In this document: positions 35,671 through 46,042 of the stretch, piece after piece | Position numbering within the stretch: the stretch's first letter is position 1 | Layout of the letters: each line of letters starts with the position of its first letter | Assembly: GCA_000697335.1 (NCBI GenBank) | Contig: JNEM01010724.1 | Coordinates: forward strand, 1-56,986 | Direction of reading: 5' to 3' | Length of the DNA: 56,986 nt | Source of the DNA: Conidiobolus incongruus B7586 | Lineage: Eukaryota; Entomophthoromycota; Entomophthoromycetes; Entomophthorales; Conidiobolaceae | Program-made: the position numbers and the translations under genes | Notes under the pieces: generated by a model | Told to the model about the DNA's origin: nothing | Databases searched by the model: none | The model's input: the letters and a program-made list of their open reading frames with translations, nothing else

Positions 35671-35908
35671 ATGCCCATATATATTATATTTTTGTAATTT
35701 TTGTAAAGAACAAATAAAAAAATGTAAAATATTAAATTTTTATTTTGTAATTTATCGATTGTTGAATTAGATATACCATATTGTTTTAAGGGATTGTTAT
35801 ATTGTTAATTCATATTTACAAATGATATTTAATAGTGTATTAGTTAATGAATAGATATAATATATACATATATGATGAGTAAATGAAGCTGTGATATTTT
35901 ATCGTATT

Positions 35909-37600
35909 TTAGGTTCTGGACCCAAATTGAGATTCGAATTGCTCAACCAACTTATCCGCGATTTGCTTTGCACCATCCCAGTTATTTTGATATAATCTCA
36001 ACAATTCGATTAGAATCCAGAATTTCTTCTGGATCATATTGTAACTTGTGAGGGCTTGATTAAGCACAATTGCTTCAACTGGTTCAGAAGAGTTGTTGAA
36101 TTTGGCTGAATTGCAATGCAACAAACGTGCACAATGTAAAGCTCCGAGATAACATTCACCTACCTGGGTATAATAAAGTGATACAAATGGTGGCGAAGCG
36201 GGGGCTGGTGTATCAGGTGAGTTTACATTGGCCAAAGAAGCGACTTGAACCCAGTCTTGTAAGACTTGAACGACTTTATCTGCAGTTGAGATGGTAGCAG
36301 GTACAATATTAAGGAGGACTGGGTGTGTGAGAATTTGTTCGGCAATATCTAGCACAGGCTTATATAGTGATAATTTAGCAGAAAGGTAAAAAAAATATTG
36401 TAAAACGAGTTGATCGAGGAAAGGGTACTTGATTCGATTCTCATACAGGAGATAACTGGTTTTGTAATGGAGCGCGGGAGGAATATCGAGGTGCCAGCGT
36501 TCAAGCCTGACGCTCAATCTGCCCATTTCATCCAAAGCCCCTTGTCGTCGAGTTGGATCCTGAAGCAATGCGGTTTGGATATTAATTTCAGTGGTGAGCT
36601 TCAATAAACTTTGTGAGCTTGATAATGATTTTTTGATATAGTTTGGTAATTCACCCATAGTGGTTTGAACGACTTGGTGATTTGTGAAAGTGTAGGGAAT
36701 TAAATACTCTGGATTGAAATCGCCACTTATCATCCTGGGTTTTTTGATTAAATCACTGATTATATTGTCAGAAATTAGACACAAATGCCAAACTCTACGA
36801 ACCATTTTTATGTAACCCTCATCTTTATTCATATACTCTGTAGAATGAGGATTATCGACATCTTGAAGATTTAGCATTTGGGCCATGCGGATTGCTATAC
36901 TAACGTGGAACCAGCCTTTCATAAGCTTTCCTTCCAGAAGATCGATACTAGCTAAAACAAATAAGCATTGTATTTTACCGATATTCCCATCGCTGTTAGC
37001 CCAGTCCAGGTGACTGCTGGCCAGATCATAGTAGTATTTGGCAGCACTATGGTTCCTTCCAACTAGATCAGGATGATTGGAGTATCTAGCAGAATAAGCT
37101 AGAAGGGAATATACTAAGGATGGGTGTAGCTGATTGTGATCTCGAGAAATACCTAGAAATTCCGATAATTGAATAATTCTAGGATATCCATCATACTCAT
37201 GAAGAGTAAAGAATAGGCTAATTAATTTCTTTGCAAAGTCTGGGTTTTGGAAATTATCCGAGTAAAATACAAACGAAGGCACAGTTTGAGTTTTATTGAG
37301 TTGGGACCATGGTGTAAGTTCAAGGTTGCTATCCTCCTCTTCTTTTCTTTTTCTCTCTTTTTCCTCGATGAATTCTCTCAAAGTGGGAACAAGAGTTTGA
37401 AGTGTGTTCTCTAAGCTGGTCATTCTATTTTGAACTTTATTCAAAGTTGTCAATTTAGGTGGAGGTGGAGGCTGTTTGTTGGTATTCGAGGGTGGTTTGT
37501 AATAAGCACTACCTTCACGTTGTTCCAATCGAAATATATTATACATTCCTCTTTGAGACTTGGTATCTGAATCATTTTTCGTTGATGATTTTGAAGTCAT
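35909..37600 (-). CDS. fungal-specific transcription factor-domain protein without visible zinc cluster
   Basis: A single exon encodes 563 residues. Residues about 53-90 form a coiled-coil-like, highly charged segment (NRMTSLENTLQTLVPTLREF and then KERKRKEEE). This corresponds to the dimerisation region that follows the zinc cluster in Zn2Cys6 factors. Residues about 125-310 carry the fungal_trans middle homology region (HPSLVYSLLAYSARYSNHPD, LEGKLMKGWFHVSIAIRMAQ, VRRVWHLCLI). The N-terminal 50 residues contain a poly-proline run and no cysteine, so the C6 DNA-binding cluster is absent. No cysteine-rich exon was found in the 1 kb upstream. It could be a non-DNA-binding partner or regulator, or its first exon could lie farther away. 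Confidence 0.8.
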   Translation of the reverse strand: MTSKSSTKNDSDTKSQRGMYNIFRLEQREGSAYYKPPSNTNKQPPPPPKLTTLNKVQNRMTSLENTLQTLVPTLREFIEEKERKRKEEEDSNLELTPWSQLNKTQTVPSFVFYSDNFQNPDFAKKLISLFFTLHEYDGYPRIIQLSEFLGISRDHNQLHPSLVYSLLAYSARYSNHPDLVGRNHSAAKYYYDLASSHLDWANSDGNIGKIQCLFVLASIDLLEGKLMKGWFHVSIAIRMAQMLNLQDVDNPHSTEYMNKDEGYIKMVRRVWHLCLISDNIISDLIKKPRMISGDFNPEYLIPYTFTNHQVVQTTMGELPNYIKKSLSSSQSLLKLTTEINIQTALLQDPTRRQGALDEMGRLSVRLERWHLDIPPALHYKTSYLLYENRIKYPFLDQLVLQYFFYLSAKLSLYKPVLDIAEQILTHPVLLNIVPATISTADKVVQVLQDWVQVASLANVNSPDTPAPASPPFVSLYYTQVGECYLGALHCARLLHCNSAKFNNSSEPVEAIVLNQALTSYNMIQKKFWILIELLRLYQNNWDGAKQIADKLVEQFESQFGSRT

Positions 37601-38640
37601 TGGTAATCCACAAATATAAATAATGATAAAAATTAATTCTTAATTGATTATAGGAAAATTCTGGATATATTAAAATTTGGATCAAATGATAGGAAAATAG
37701 ATATATAGCTTAGAGATAGATGTGATTTCTAAAACTAAGAGAGAATTAGAGATTGCAATATTGTTTAAATTATAAATTATTAACTTGTAAATTAAAAATT
37801 GAAATTTGAATAAAAAAATGTTTTTTAAAATAAAACTCAATATTAAATTTAAAAACTAAATATCAGAATAAAATTGTTAAATATATGGTTTTAGTCGTGT
37901 TGAATTTTTATATATTTAAAACTATGATTTTAGTTAAAAACTAGTTACCTTATATTATATTTGAAAAGAAAAAGTAAATTGAACTAATAAAGGGTTTAGA
38001 AATTTGAGTATAAAAATTTTTTAATTTCAAATAGGACAACTAAAAGAAGCTTTAAAAGATATTAAATAGATCAATAAAAACTAGTACAAAATTGATTAAA
38101 AATACACGATTAAACTTGATCAATAAGCTGACACCTATATCCTAATTATAATAATCCCAATATTTGATTTTTATGGGATCAATATTGTTTGGCAAGATTT
38201 CAACCTGTTGCATTGATGTTTTCTAAAAAATCCACTATTTTTGAAATTTTCTGTAAAGTTGATTGGTTATTAGTTTCTTTTATAGGAAACAGATAAGAGT
38301 AGAGAAAAGAAATCTTGTTATATCAATAAAAGGCAATAAATTGCACATTGTTCATTAAAAAAATACAAATTTATACCACTGAATTGTTTAACCATATGAT
38401 TAATTATAAATAGTAATTTCGGATATTAAATATAAAAGTAAATATCATAAATCTATTAATTTTTTTTCTAATTAGGATATATAGTGTTAATTAGTCAGAT
38501 CTGATTATTACTTGACAAAGCTTGAACAGAAACTGCAAAACTTAAAATACTTTTACAAATAAAATTGTTATTTCAGTTAATCCAAATTTTATTCCTGTAA
38601 TTCAGTTGTATTTATTGAAAATATAAGTTAACGCTTACAA
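37601..38640. other. AT-rich upstream flank, nothing recognised
   Basis: The promoter side of the transcription-factor-domain gene and start of the gene-poor island. No zinc-cluster exon or other gene was seen. Confidence 0.45.
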
Positions 38641-38659
38641 TTAAACTTGTCCAAGCCTT

Positions 38660-38699
38660 GCGTGGAGTCCAGTGAACCTAAAGGGTAAAGCTCCAACGC
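38660..38699 (-). ncRNA. GC-rich stem-loop next to the TnpB/Fanzor relic (possible guide-RNA remnant)
   Basis: Arms 38660-38667 (GCGTGGAG) and 38691-38699 (CTCCAACGC) pair over eight bases with one bulged base, around a 23-nt loop. The hairpin begins 18 bp beyond the stop of the TnpB/Fanzor-like frame, on its 3' side. That is where TnpB and Fanzor guide RNAs (omega RNA) lie. This is one of the few GC-rich spots in a 12-kb AT island. The pairing is visible; the guide-RNA role is inference. Confidence 0.35.
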
Positions 38700-38716
38700 C
38701 AATCCCAAAAACCGAC

Positions 38717-39010
38717 TCAATTGACTGTTAGATAGCAAAGGAGTATGTTTCCAGCAATATTGATATCTTGATCAATCTTTACATAACATTGGGAACATTT
38801 GAAAACCTTGCTTGATCTAAGCTCTAAATGCATATATCCACAATTGCATTATATTTTACTTTTGTGGTACTTATCATAAATGATTTCTTTGTGTCAAAGG
38901 CATTCTCTTTTTATTGTGTAAGGTTTGCTCAAATCAGTCATAAGGTAACTTTGACAGATCTTGTATATTCATATTTAATTTTTGATAGATCTTTTTTATT
39001 TTTTAGGTTT
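38717..39010 (-). pseudogene. TnpB/Fanzor-type RNA-guided nuclease relic, C-terminal zinc ribbon and RuvC-III
   Basis: A 43-codon minus-strand frame (38848-38717) reads CNCGYMHLELRSSK, then VFKCSQCYVKIDQDINIAGN, then ILLCYLT. This matches the end of IS607-type TnpB and Fanzor2 proteins: a C..CG...(LGG)SKVFKC..C zinc ribbon followed by the RuvC-III motif DRD.NGARNILLR.LT. Most key positions are kept, including the zinc-ribbon cysteines and D-x-D-x-N. The Arg of DRD is Gln. Upstream, still on the minus strand, IIYDKYHKSKI aligns with the segment ending in TSK that precedes the ribbon. FEQTLHNK, in another frame, resembles the preceding helix. Stops and frame changes interrupt this part, and the N-terminal RuvC-I/II region is not recognisable in the very AT-rich DNA beyond 39010. 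It is a dead copy. Confidence 0.65.
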
Positions 39011-39599
39011 TAAATCCAACAAATAAAATAATATAATGTGATTTGAGAATCATTTTAAGGAATGTGGAATATATTTTATCTACAATATTTTTAATTCAGT
39101 TTAGATTTTTCTAGTTAATTTTTTTCTTATAATATTTTTAATAAAAATTTTTACTTAGGTTTATAGGTTTTGTATTATATTTTAAATAAACTAAAAATAA
39201 TAATTTCTTGCAATATTTTTTGATTTAAATTAATAATTCAAAAGAATAAACTTTTATTTACGTTAATTTGTTAAGATATTTAATTAAAATTTTTGAATTA
39301 TTTTTAATCGGGAGTTTAATTAACACTTTAAATTTCTAATAATATTAAAATATAGTGTTCAAATTTGTTTTAGTTTTATTTATTATAATTTATGATTACA
39401 ATTAATTTTTATTAATAATAACTTAATCTTTGAAACATGTTAGTTATCAAGATATATAAGATAACAATCTTTAAGTTTTATTCAGTATTTTAAATAAATA
39501 ATGGTAAACTGAAATTAGATATATATATATTGATATATAGCTTTAATATAATATATTTTAACAGAAATGTTTTTGAATATATATTTAATATTTTCAAGA

Positions 39600-39990
39600 G
39601 GCTAATTCTTAATATTCTTAAATATTTCTATGTAATTCATTAACCTATAAATTATATGATTAATTTATACTTTTAAAGCTAAATTAATTGTATAAATAGC
39701 ATTAAATTATTTAATAAACAAGGTTTCTCTTTTTCCCTCTTAATTCTTACTATTTTTTATCTTTTCTACAATTTCTAAGGTTAAGACTATTCTCTATCAA
39801 TATTACAATATATTAGCATTACCTAATATAAAACCTAATATATTAGGGTTGACTTATTTGTTATATAAAGCTTAATTAAACTTTGTTTACATTTATAATA
39901 TCTTGTTATATTATTAACACCATATTATAAGCTATATTGCTATTATATTAAGTCTTCCTCTATATTGTATTGGTTTTGTTACTACTATAC
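39600..39990 (+). repeat. dispersed LTR-like repeat, copy A (fossil)
   Basis: This segment aligns end to end with 55402-55790 in the same orientation, at roughly 70-75% identity by eye. Shared parts include ATAAATTATATGATTAATTT, a TATAAATA-like box, an AATAAAC signal, a pyrimidine tract (CTCTTTTTCCCTC) and a TCTAAGGTTAAG-like segment. A TATA box followed by a polyadenylation-type signal fits an LTR. No internal coding region is attached, and no clear ends are visible. It is old and AT-eroded. Confidence 0.5.
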
Positions 39991-40632
39991 ATACAAATAT
40001 AAAATTATATATAATATTTTTAATTCTTAATTTGTTTAAATAATATAATTTTAAATATTTTGTTATTCATTATTTTTAAATTAATATTTTATTTAGTTTT
40101 TATAGAATATTATTTATATATTCTTTTTATTTAAATTAATTTATTGATTTTCTAATAATTCAACAACCAACTAAAGTTTTTTTTTAATTTATAAATGAAT
40201 TTTAATATTATTTCTTCTTTATATTTTTTAATTAATAATAAAAGAATAATCAATATTAGTTTAAGTTATATATCTTTTTTATTATGATATTTTTTATTAT
40301 AGTCCCAAATTAAGCCAAATATAAAGCTATATTAAATTAATTAATGAAGTTACAATAAAAATAAAAGCTATATTAATTTATAAATCAATAAAACCTTGAT
40401 AAAAAAATTAATATCAATAATAATTTCAATATTTTAATAGGTAATAATTAAATAATTATTATCATAAATATTTTATATTAAATATATCAAATATATAAAA
40501 TTATAATATTAATTATATAAATAAAGAAAAGTTAAAATAATAAATATTTATAAATAAATTTTAAACTAATAATTATAATAAAAATAATAGAAAGTAAGTA
40601 ATAGGCAAAAAATATAAAAGATAAAGCTAAAA

Positions 40633-40658
<26 letters not shown>
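40633..40658. repeat. (AT)n microsatellite
   Basis: About 26 bp of uninterrupted AT dinucleotides in the AT island. Confidence 0.9.
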
Positions 40659-40663
<5 letters not shown>

Positions 40664-41569
40664 CAATTAAAAAATTATTAATATTTAAAAATTAAGTAAA
40701 ACATGGATCCACTTATTAATAATATTTTAATTTTTTCATTTTTATCCTAATATTTATAATTTCTGAATAACATTTTAGATTATTATTATATTTTAAAAGC
40801 AAAGAACATTTTGAAAATTATTTATATATAATTAAATGATGGAATGATATGACCTAGTACATATAGCTTAAAACAGAGTATTATTTTAAAATAATATCCA
40901 AATATCTGTGTTATATCTGATAGTTTATCAAGGTTGTATTTAAATATATACATATATACTCAAAACCAATAGTACTCTGGAAAAGACCATACTTATTATA
41001 AGATTTAATTAAAATATTATATTTTAAAAAATTGTTTATATATTAAGAAATTAACATTAATATAAAAATAAGCTTAATAATTATATAAATTTTTATAATT
41101 TTGAAAACATTTATAATTTAGATTAATATAAAAATTATAATCGATAAACAAATAATAATAAGTTTATAAGAAGATTTTCTTTTAATATAATAAATATAAA
41201 TCAAAAATATTGCTATAAAAACTTGATATCATTGATGATACATAATAAATACTATAATTATTGATTTTTCTTTTATTTTTTATATATAAAAAGAGTATAT
41301 CATAAAGTTTCAGAAAATATCTATAATTAGATTGAGTAAGCTGTTTATATTTTTATATTTTAAAAGATAGTCAAATAATAAAAAAAATTTAATAATATGC
41401 AAAATTTTTAAAGTAGTTTTTAACAAATTTATTAATAACATATATCTTAGATATTAATAATATTTTAATTATCATTAAATATATTATATTTCAAAATTAA
41501 CTATACTAAATATGATAGTTAAACTAATATTATTTCTATTTCAAGTTGTCTTTGTCAATCTCTAATTAA

Positions 41570-41795
41570 AGGATACTTTTGTTCTTTTTGTCAGGTATAT
41601 CATTCATTGAATCAACTATTTAAACCCCAAAAGTGATAAAGATAGAAAAAAAAGTTTTTCTGGATATTCTGCTATAATATCTTAATAATAAGTTCTAAGA
41701 AATACAATCCCAATACTTTAAAGAGCAGGATTAATAAATAATTTACCAAATCATATTACTGGTACTTTTCTAACAATAATCTTTAATTTTATAAC
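41570..41795 (+). repeat. diverged direct duplication, unit 1
   Basis: This unit aligns with 42060-42285 in the same orientation. Shared blocks include CATTCA(T/C)T..A.CAA/ACTATTTAAA and a GCTA(T/C)AAT.T(C/T)T(T/C)AATA.TAA block. Others are an AATAC.(A/T)CCCAATA-like block, TTAAAGAGC(A/T)GGATTAATAA and ATATTACTGGTA/ATATTACCAGTA. The offset is about 490 bp. It could be a tandem duplication or two copies of a short repeat. Confidence 0.6.
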
Positions 41796-42059
41796 TAATT
41801 ATAAAATACAACAATTGTATTGATTAAAATATGTTTTATTTATATTATTTTATTGATTCAAAAATGCAAAATCAATTAATTTTTAGTCCTACAACCAATT
41901 TCTAAATAATTTATCCTAATAAAATATATTATATTTACATAATAATTCACAATACTATTGTATTTTAAAAATACCTTCCTGCCTTTATTTGATGCTTAAA
42001 TCAATATTATTGATAATTCAGAATGGTTATGTTGCTTTATAATCAATTAATACTCTTTA

Positions 42060-42285
42060 TTATCTTTGTTAGATTTTAATCAAACCCTATGTCATTCACT
42101 AAACAAACTATTTAAATTCCCATAGTAAGAAAAAGAAAATATGATTTTTTTGAAATTTTGCTACAATGTTTCAATAGTAAAGCTAATTATAAGACATATA
42201 GTCCTAGAATATTAAAGAGCTGGATTAATAAATTATTTATTAAATGATATTACCAGTATTTATCTAAAGACAATATATACTTATA
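42060..42285 (+). repeat. diverged direct duplication, unit 2
   Basis: This is the second unit of the duplication described at 41570-41795. The best-kept stretch is TTAAAGAGCTGGATTAATAA at about 42215-42234. Confidence 0.6.
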
Positions 42286-42480
42286 AAACACTTTACAGAA
42301 TATAACAACACTCAATATATGTATTATCCTAGTGCTGGAAACTAGAATGATTGTATTGAATTAAGTTGGATTATTGGTAAGTTATAGGATTAAAATATAG
42401 TTATAGAGTTTTATTGGGAATCTTTGATAGAGACTTAGAGTTATAGCTAGGTAATTGGGTACATTGATGAATGAATAGAC

Positions 42481-42504
42481 AGATAGATAGGTAGATAGAT
42501 AGAT
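42481..42504. repeat. (GATA)n microsatellite
   Basis: Imperfect tandem AGAT units with one GTAGAT interruption, in a locally GC-richer patch. Confidence 0.85.
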
Positions 42505-42949
42505 CCCTGTTGTACTTTCCTCTCCCTTCATACTGGGATAAGAATGGATCAATTTAAGGGAAAATAGGATAAAAGGTAAATTATGGGTAAACTGACATAA
42601 AAGGTAAATATATATGGATTAATTGGATAGATATGTGACAATATGTTAATTAATAAATTCAAGATATCATACTATTTTTCAATTAAGCTAATATTTTTGC
42701 TTTAATATCAGTTTAATAATTGTACATATCTTATTTGAAATGACTATTCTGTATCAAAAAATTGAATTATTGCTTTCAAATTTAGTCTGTACAATTATAT
42801 TTTTGTTTTAATAATTTTACAATAATAATATATATTAATTTCACAGAACATAAATAATCTGAACTATACTAAATGTTATCATTTATGGATTTACTGCAGT
42901 ATAATAATTTTTAAAAATAATGATGAAATATTTAAAATCGATATAATGA

Positions 42950-44800
42950 ATAGTCATCGACTATATTTAAAATATTATGTCTTTTTATATATTCAATGGA
43001 AGCGTATCCACTAAGAGTAGCAAATTCACTGTTGTATAATCGTTCAAAAATAGAATATAAGATCAGAAAATCTATTACATTCATAAAATTGTTTTAAAAA
43101 TTCAATAATATTAACATTACATTAACTATCGTCTATATATGTATCATTGAGAATCAAGGTTCAAGATTACTGGTAGAGTTCCTGTCATTTCTGGATTATT
43201 AACAAATATTTTTCTGATAAATATATCTATCAATGTATATTGATAATGACTATAGCCTTATTATTTTATATTGAATGAATTTTACTATAAATTTATGATT
43301 ACCTTTTTAATAAGCATTATCACAAATATCAAATATTAATTTAAAGTTCGCAAAATTAATATCAAGAAGTGAGCCATAATTTAAAGCTATGATTGATGTA
43401 ATCGAAACAAATCTTGAGACATTTTCTGATATCATTATAATACGATTTCTACTACCCAAATTGAAAATTACATTTTTTTCAAATTGTAAGAAATGAATCA
43501 AGTAAAATCATTGGATATTCTTGCAAAATTTTGGATCAAAAAATTACTCAGACTTGTTATGAAAATGAATTTTTGTATTTTTTTAATCAATCAATGCATA
43601 TTAATATTATAAATAATATTTATATACAATATCACATGTGTTGTTTATATTAGTATTTTTCAATATTAGTTCTATTATTACTATAATGATATTTTTCTAA
43701 TTTTCAATATTATTTAAAATATACTTTAGTTACAAAATGAATCAAGGTGTAAAATTTTTAAAAGTATAATCACCAATAAAATTTTATATTACATTAAATA
43801 TTCATATATAATAATTAAAAATATATCATTAAGTCAAGCTCAAAATTTATATGATATTATTCTATTGATTTAATTCAATGTGGTTGTAAATTTTGAAACT
43901 CAGAATTTCATATAAAGTCTATTCATCATTGTTGTTAAAGCTTAATATTAAATTTATTGACAATTTTACTCAATCATTATTTAAAAATATCATCGCTATG
44001 GAATTGCCTAGTGAATTGATATATTTAGGTCCTCCTGCCTTTATCACTGTATTGATTCTAGATTTTATGTTCCTTTAACTGGTTTTACAATTGGGCGTAT
44101 TCGCATTTGGTAAAGCTTATCCAAAGATCTTAATGATGGTTTAGTTAGAAATTCAAACAATCTAGTATTATATTTCCAAAATATCCACCGCCATTGAGTA
44201 AAGTATTTTACAATCAGTGTTATCTCTTGGATGATATGGAATCTATTATATTATAATGTCTTAATAGAACAAAATTCTTACTGGATGGAAAGAAGAGTTA
44301 AAATTGGACATATATAGGTTTCGGTGTTTATACAATCTTAGTGCTGGTAATTAGAATTATTTGCTCACTTGTTAGTTGGTTAGTTTTAGACTTAACATAT
44401 TTAGAAATAGTCAACTGTATTAACTTGAATCTTTTAACTCTATTAGCTATTACCGAAATATTTATTAGTTAAAACTTGTCTCTATATTCTAAATCCAAAT
44501 TAACGTCAATATCTCTAAGTCTTTGAAAGAAAGACAAATTTTGCTTGAGTATTAACATTTTATGTGCTTTGGTGGATTTATCCATTGTAATATTATAAAA
44601 TTGTGGAAGTGGTACTTTATCTTATAATATTAAGACTTGCTCAATTGCCTTTGAAATTGTATTTGAATGTATGTGCTTTTAATTTATCAAAGGAATCGTA
44701 TTCAGTTTTCAATAATAATGCTGGTATGGTACTTGAATAATATTTTGATTTCCTATAAAATATCAAAATATTTCAATTTAATAAGGTTAACCATATGTTG
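42950..44800. other. coding-like debris, possible membrane-protein remnants
   Basis: Several protein-like fragments occur but do not join. On the plus strand, MELPSELIYLGPPAFITVLI (43998 on) is followed by a hydrophobic stretch. On the minus strand there is a 64-residue frame (43501-43307), and a fragment at 44588-44472 containing KMLILKQNLSFFQRLRDIDV. Composition is less AT-rich than the surroundings. Hydrophobic segments hint at membrane proteins, but no family can be named. Confidence 0.25.
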
Positions 44801-46020
44801 AAACATTCAATTATAATTCCATTATCTCATTGGTTTTAATTAGCATACATTACAGTTGAAAATTCAAAATTACAAGCAAATATATCCAAAAAAGTGCGAG
44901 TAACTATATATTGAACCTTATTTTGAATTTAGATATATATTTTTCACTTTTGAATATTAAATATAAAAAAATTAAGGTTATTTGCATTGGTATAGTACAG
45001 TCAATTTTATTATTGGTATTTTACCATATTTTTGATATATTGAAAACGTTATTATTATCTTTATTTAATCATATTAGTTAATTATTAGAAATTGATTATA
45101 TCAAATTTTTTATAACTCAATTTAAAAAAAAAGCTTAATATTTACTCAAATAGTTCAATAATATGATTGGTAAATATATTACACTCTAAAATATTGATTT
45201 AAAATCAAGTCAAAAAAGAATAATTTTGTTTTATAAAATTTATACAAAAAAAGAGCATGGAGCAATCCAATTCTATGTTTGTTACTAATTCTAAAATATT
45301 ATACACAAGGGTTATTGGTTGTATAAATAATTTAAAACCATTACAAAAATGTCAAATATCTAATACATGATAAAGAAAATCTAATTTTTACGCTAACAAA
45401 TATATGGAAAATATTAAATATAAGATGGAAAATAGTCATATCATTCGGTATAATATTCAGCAACCTTCATCTTATGCGTTATAATCAAAACTTATTCCAA
45501 TTTTATTTATTATTATTGATATTATGTATAGTTGCAATCAGGATTAATTTCTATTTGTTAAATAAAAAGGACAATAAAGTTTGAATTGGATGAATAATAT
45601 AAAATTTGATATATTTATAAAATTGTTAATTTTGATAATAATCAAAACATTGGTTAATTATATTTTATTTTTCAATTTGTTATTATAGGCAAAATGATAA
45701 TGAATATATTTCTAAAGAAAAAAACTATTTTAATAGATGATATCGTTAGAGTCATACAATTAATAGTGTAATAAAAATTATTTAAGAATTATTTTATAGA
45801 ATATTTTAAAATTGGGGAATATTAAATTAGAAAATGAAAAATTTAAAAATATCACATATATTATCTTAATAATTCGAATATTAGCTGCAACAAAGTTGAT
45901 ATACAAGTATAAAATTGTAGGTATTTTACTCATAAATGAGTTATTTCCTATCATGATATTCTTCTTAATATTTAATATCAATCGAAGAAAACAATTACAA
46001 CTTTTAATTATATACAGAAA

Positions 46021-46042
46021 TATATATATATATATATATATA
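46021..46042. repeat. (TA)n microsatellite
   Basis: About 22 bp of uninterrupted TA dinucleotides. Confidence 0.9.

Noticed and set aside
40633-46042. TA and GATA repeats as CRISPR or other structured arrays
   Set aside because: They are plain microsatellites without spacers.
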